Shown one piece after another: positions 6,131 to 6,767 of a stretch of 6,767 nt of DNA. This DNA comes from Alphaproteobacteria bacterium. Lineage in GTDB: Bacteria; Pseudomonadota; Alphaproteobacteria; ATCC43930; CGMCC-115725. The position numbers were made by a program, and so were the translations under genes. The stretch spans positions 1 to 6,767 of the forward strand of contig JAFMSA010000230.1 of the NCBI GenBank assembly GCA_017353855.1, given 5' to 3'. Within the stretch, counting starts at the first letter, position 1. Each line of letters begins with the position of its first letter. The notes under the pieces are model-generated. The model saw nothing but the letters and a program-made list of their open reading frames with translations, ran no database searches and had not been told where the DNA came from.

Positions 6131-6433
6131 TCAGGAATCGGTATGGAGCCCGTGCTCGTCGCGATCGAGAAGCCCTGCCCCGGCCAGCGCCGCGACGTCG
6201 GCATGCACGCGGCGGTAGTCGCGCCCGAGCGCCGCCGCCACGATGTACGTGGCGCAGCAGCTCAAGGCGCTTTGGCGTCATGATCTGCGCAAAGGTTTCG
6301 AAGGTCGCAAAGCCGACATGCCGCTCGGCATTCGCCGCGGTCAGCTCGCCGCGCCCGGCGGGGTCCAAAGCGGCGGCCCATATCGCCGATCGTCCCGCCG
6401 ATGTGGATCTGCAGTTCCTGCTTGTTCTCGTTT
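6131..6433 (-). pseudogene. Degraded HTH antitoxin, HVO_A0114/TumA-like
   Basis: Three segments in different frames add up to a roughly 100-residue antitoxin. The first (6376-6435) reads KNENKQELQIHIGGTIGDMG, like the N-terminal strand of such proteins. The second (6240 to about 6380) reads AALDPAGRGELTAANAERHV then GFATFETFAQIMTPKRLELL and RHVHR, the family's F-E-(T/S)-x-x-x-x-x-x-L-T-P-x-R-L-x-L-L signature. The third (6131 to about 6235) reads AAALGRDYRRVHADVAALAG and AGLLDRDEHGLHTDS before the TGA at 6133-6131, the recognition helix and wing. About ten residues seem lost between RHVHR and AAALGRD, where the HTH begins. No ATG, GTG or TTG opens the first segment. Its 5' end abuts the toxin remnant's stop, as in a toxin-first operon. 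The wHTH identification is firm; the named family is from memory of its pattern. Confidence 0.65.
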
Positions 6434-6533
6434 TTATCGCCCTTGGTTCCGCGCAGCGCTGACTGCCCCTGTGAAATCCTCGATCAACCGGCGCATTGGG
6501 CGCACAACGATCCCCGGCCATGCCTGATTCCAC
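6434..6533 (-). pseudogene. C-terminal remnant of a TumE/DUF6516-like toxin
   Basis: Just upstream of the antitoxin remnant, one frame reads RRLIEDFTGAVSAARNQGR and stops with TAA at 6436-6434, like the C-terminus of TumE-family toxins (a V-x-x-L-x-x-D-F-x-x-D-(I/V) helix). Before it, in another frame, VESGMAGDRCAPNAP (6489-6533) faintly recalls the toxin's D-N-E-x-G-K-G-D-H-R-H core, but the histidines are not preserved. Farther upstream I find no convincing toxin sequence. Position and spacing relative to the antitoxin are the main support; the toxin would be non-functional. Confidence 0.35.
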
Positions 6534-6767
6534 CCGACTGGTCCGGCGGCTACGCTTTGATCTTCGCGCTGGAGCAACAAGAGACGTAAGGACAGAAGCG
6601 AATTCGATCAGAACCGGGCGCAATCTCACCGAGCACACGTTGGCGATGTAGAGGCGCGACGATCCGACCGGCGCAGCAATGCGCGAGATATCCAGACGCG
6701 GCGCGCCTGAAGCGACAGATCGACGCGCTTTCAGCGTTGCGGCGGTCGAGAACATCCCCACCGACAC
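6534..6767. other. No recognisable feature to the window edge
   Basis: Open frames run through this stretch on the minus strand, for example SGAPRLDISRIAAPVGSSRL, with moderate GC bias at third positions, but I find no family motif, start site or repeat. It may hold the missing part of the toxin gene or the end of another decayed gene. Confidence 0.35.

Noticed and set aside
5943..6767. 274-residue minus-strand ORF reaching the window edge
   Set aside because: Its middle is one segment of the antitoxin remnant (TFETFAQIMTPKRLELL) but both flanks are out-of-frame, arginine-rich sequence; the true toxin and antitoxin pieces lie in other frames.
1..6767. Insertion sequences, CRISPR arrays, tRNA or rRNA genes
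   Set aside because: I found no transposase motif, no regularly spaced repeats and no tRNA or rRNA signature on either strand.

Overview
The window is GC-rich bacterial DNA whose protein families (an ACS-like MFS carrier, a LysR regulator, SAM-dependent methyltransferases and a periplasmic PCu(A)C copper protein) and codon habits best fit an alphaproteobacterium, probably Rhizobiales/Bradyrhizobium-like. That assignment is inference; no rRNA or tRNA is present to anchor it.

Left part (1-2594). After about 410 bases in which I see no gene, two intact genes lie on the minus strand: a 427-residue MFS transporter (414-1697) and an uncharacterised 278-residue integral membrane protein (1758-2594). 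Upstream of both, and coupled to the membrane protein by a TGATG stop/start overlap, is a methyltransferase remnant (2594-3045) that has lost its SAM-binding N-terminus and carries a frameshift. The order methyltransferase, membrane protein, MFS carrier looks like an operon.

Divergent control region (3112-3411). A LysR-type regulator start faces away from that operon. The space between holds a perfect 9+9 bp inverted repeat (3112-3146) that overlaps the regulator's start codon. The regulator is wrecked by a nonsense codon and two compensating frameshifts, and ends after its DNA-binding domain.

Middle (3412-4745). A minus-strand stretch (3463-3720) has coding-like codon use but no recognisable family and is broken at a G run. 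A second class I SAM methyltransferase (3820-4531, perhaps from 4696) is readable end to end only across at least three frameshifts. A perfect 13-bp inverted repeat (4697-4745) sits directly against its possible upstream ATG.

PCu(A)C island (about 4865-5630). An AT-rich intergenic region with several small dyads leads into an intact, exported PCu(A)C-type copper chaperone. Its codon use is visibly less GC-rich than that of its neighbours. No other copper gene is visible beside it.

Right part (5631-6767). A small, amber-interrupted membrane protein remnant is followed by what I read as a degraded toxin-antitoxin pair on the minus strand: an HTH antitoxin of the HVO_A0114/TumA type (6131-6433) in three frames, with the last residues of a TumE/DUF6516-like toxin (6434-6533) ending at its 5' edge. 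The last 230 bases hold nothing I recognise.

Overall, three genes are intact (MFS, membrane protein, PCu(A)C) and at least five others are broken, so this looks like a decaying accessory region. Some single-base shifts fall in homopolymers and could be sequencing errors, but the nonsense substitutions, the missing N-terminus and the missing HTH segment cannot be explained that way.
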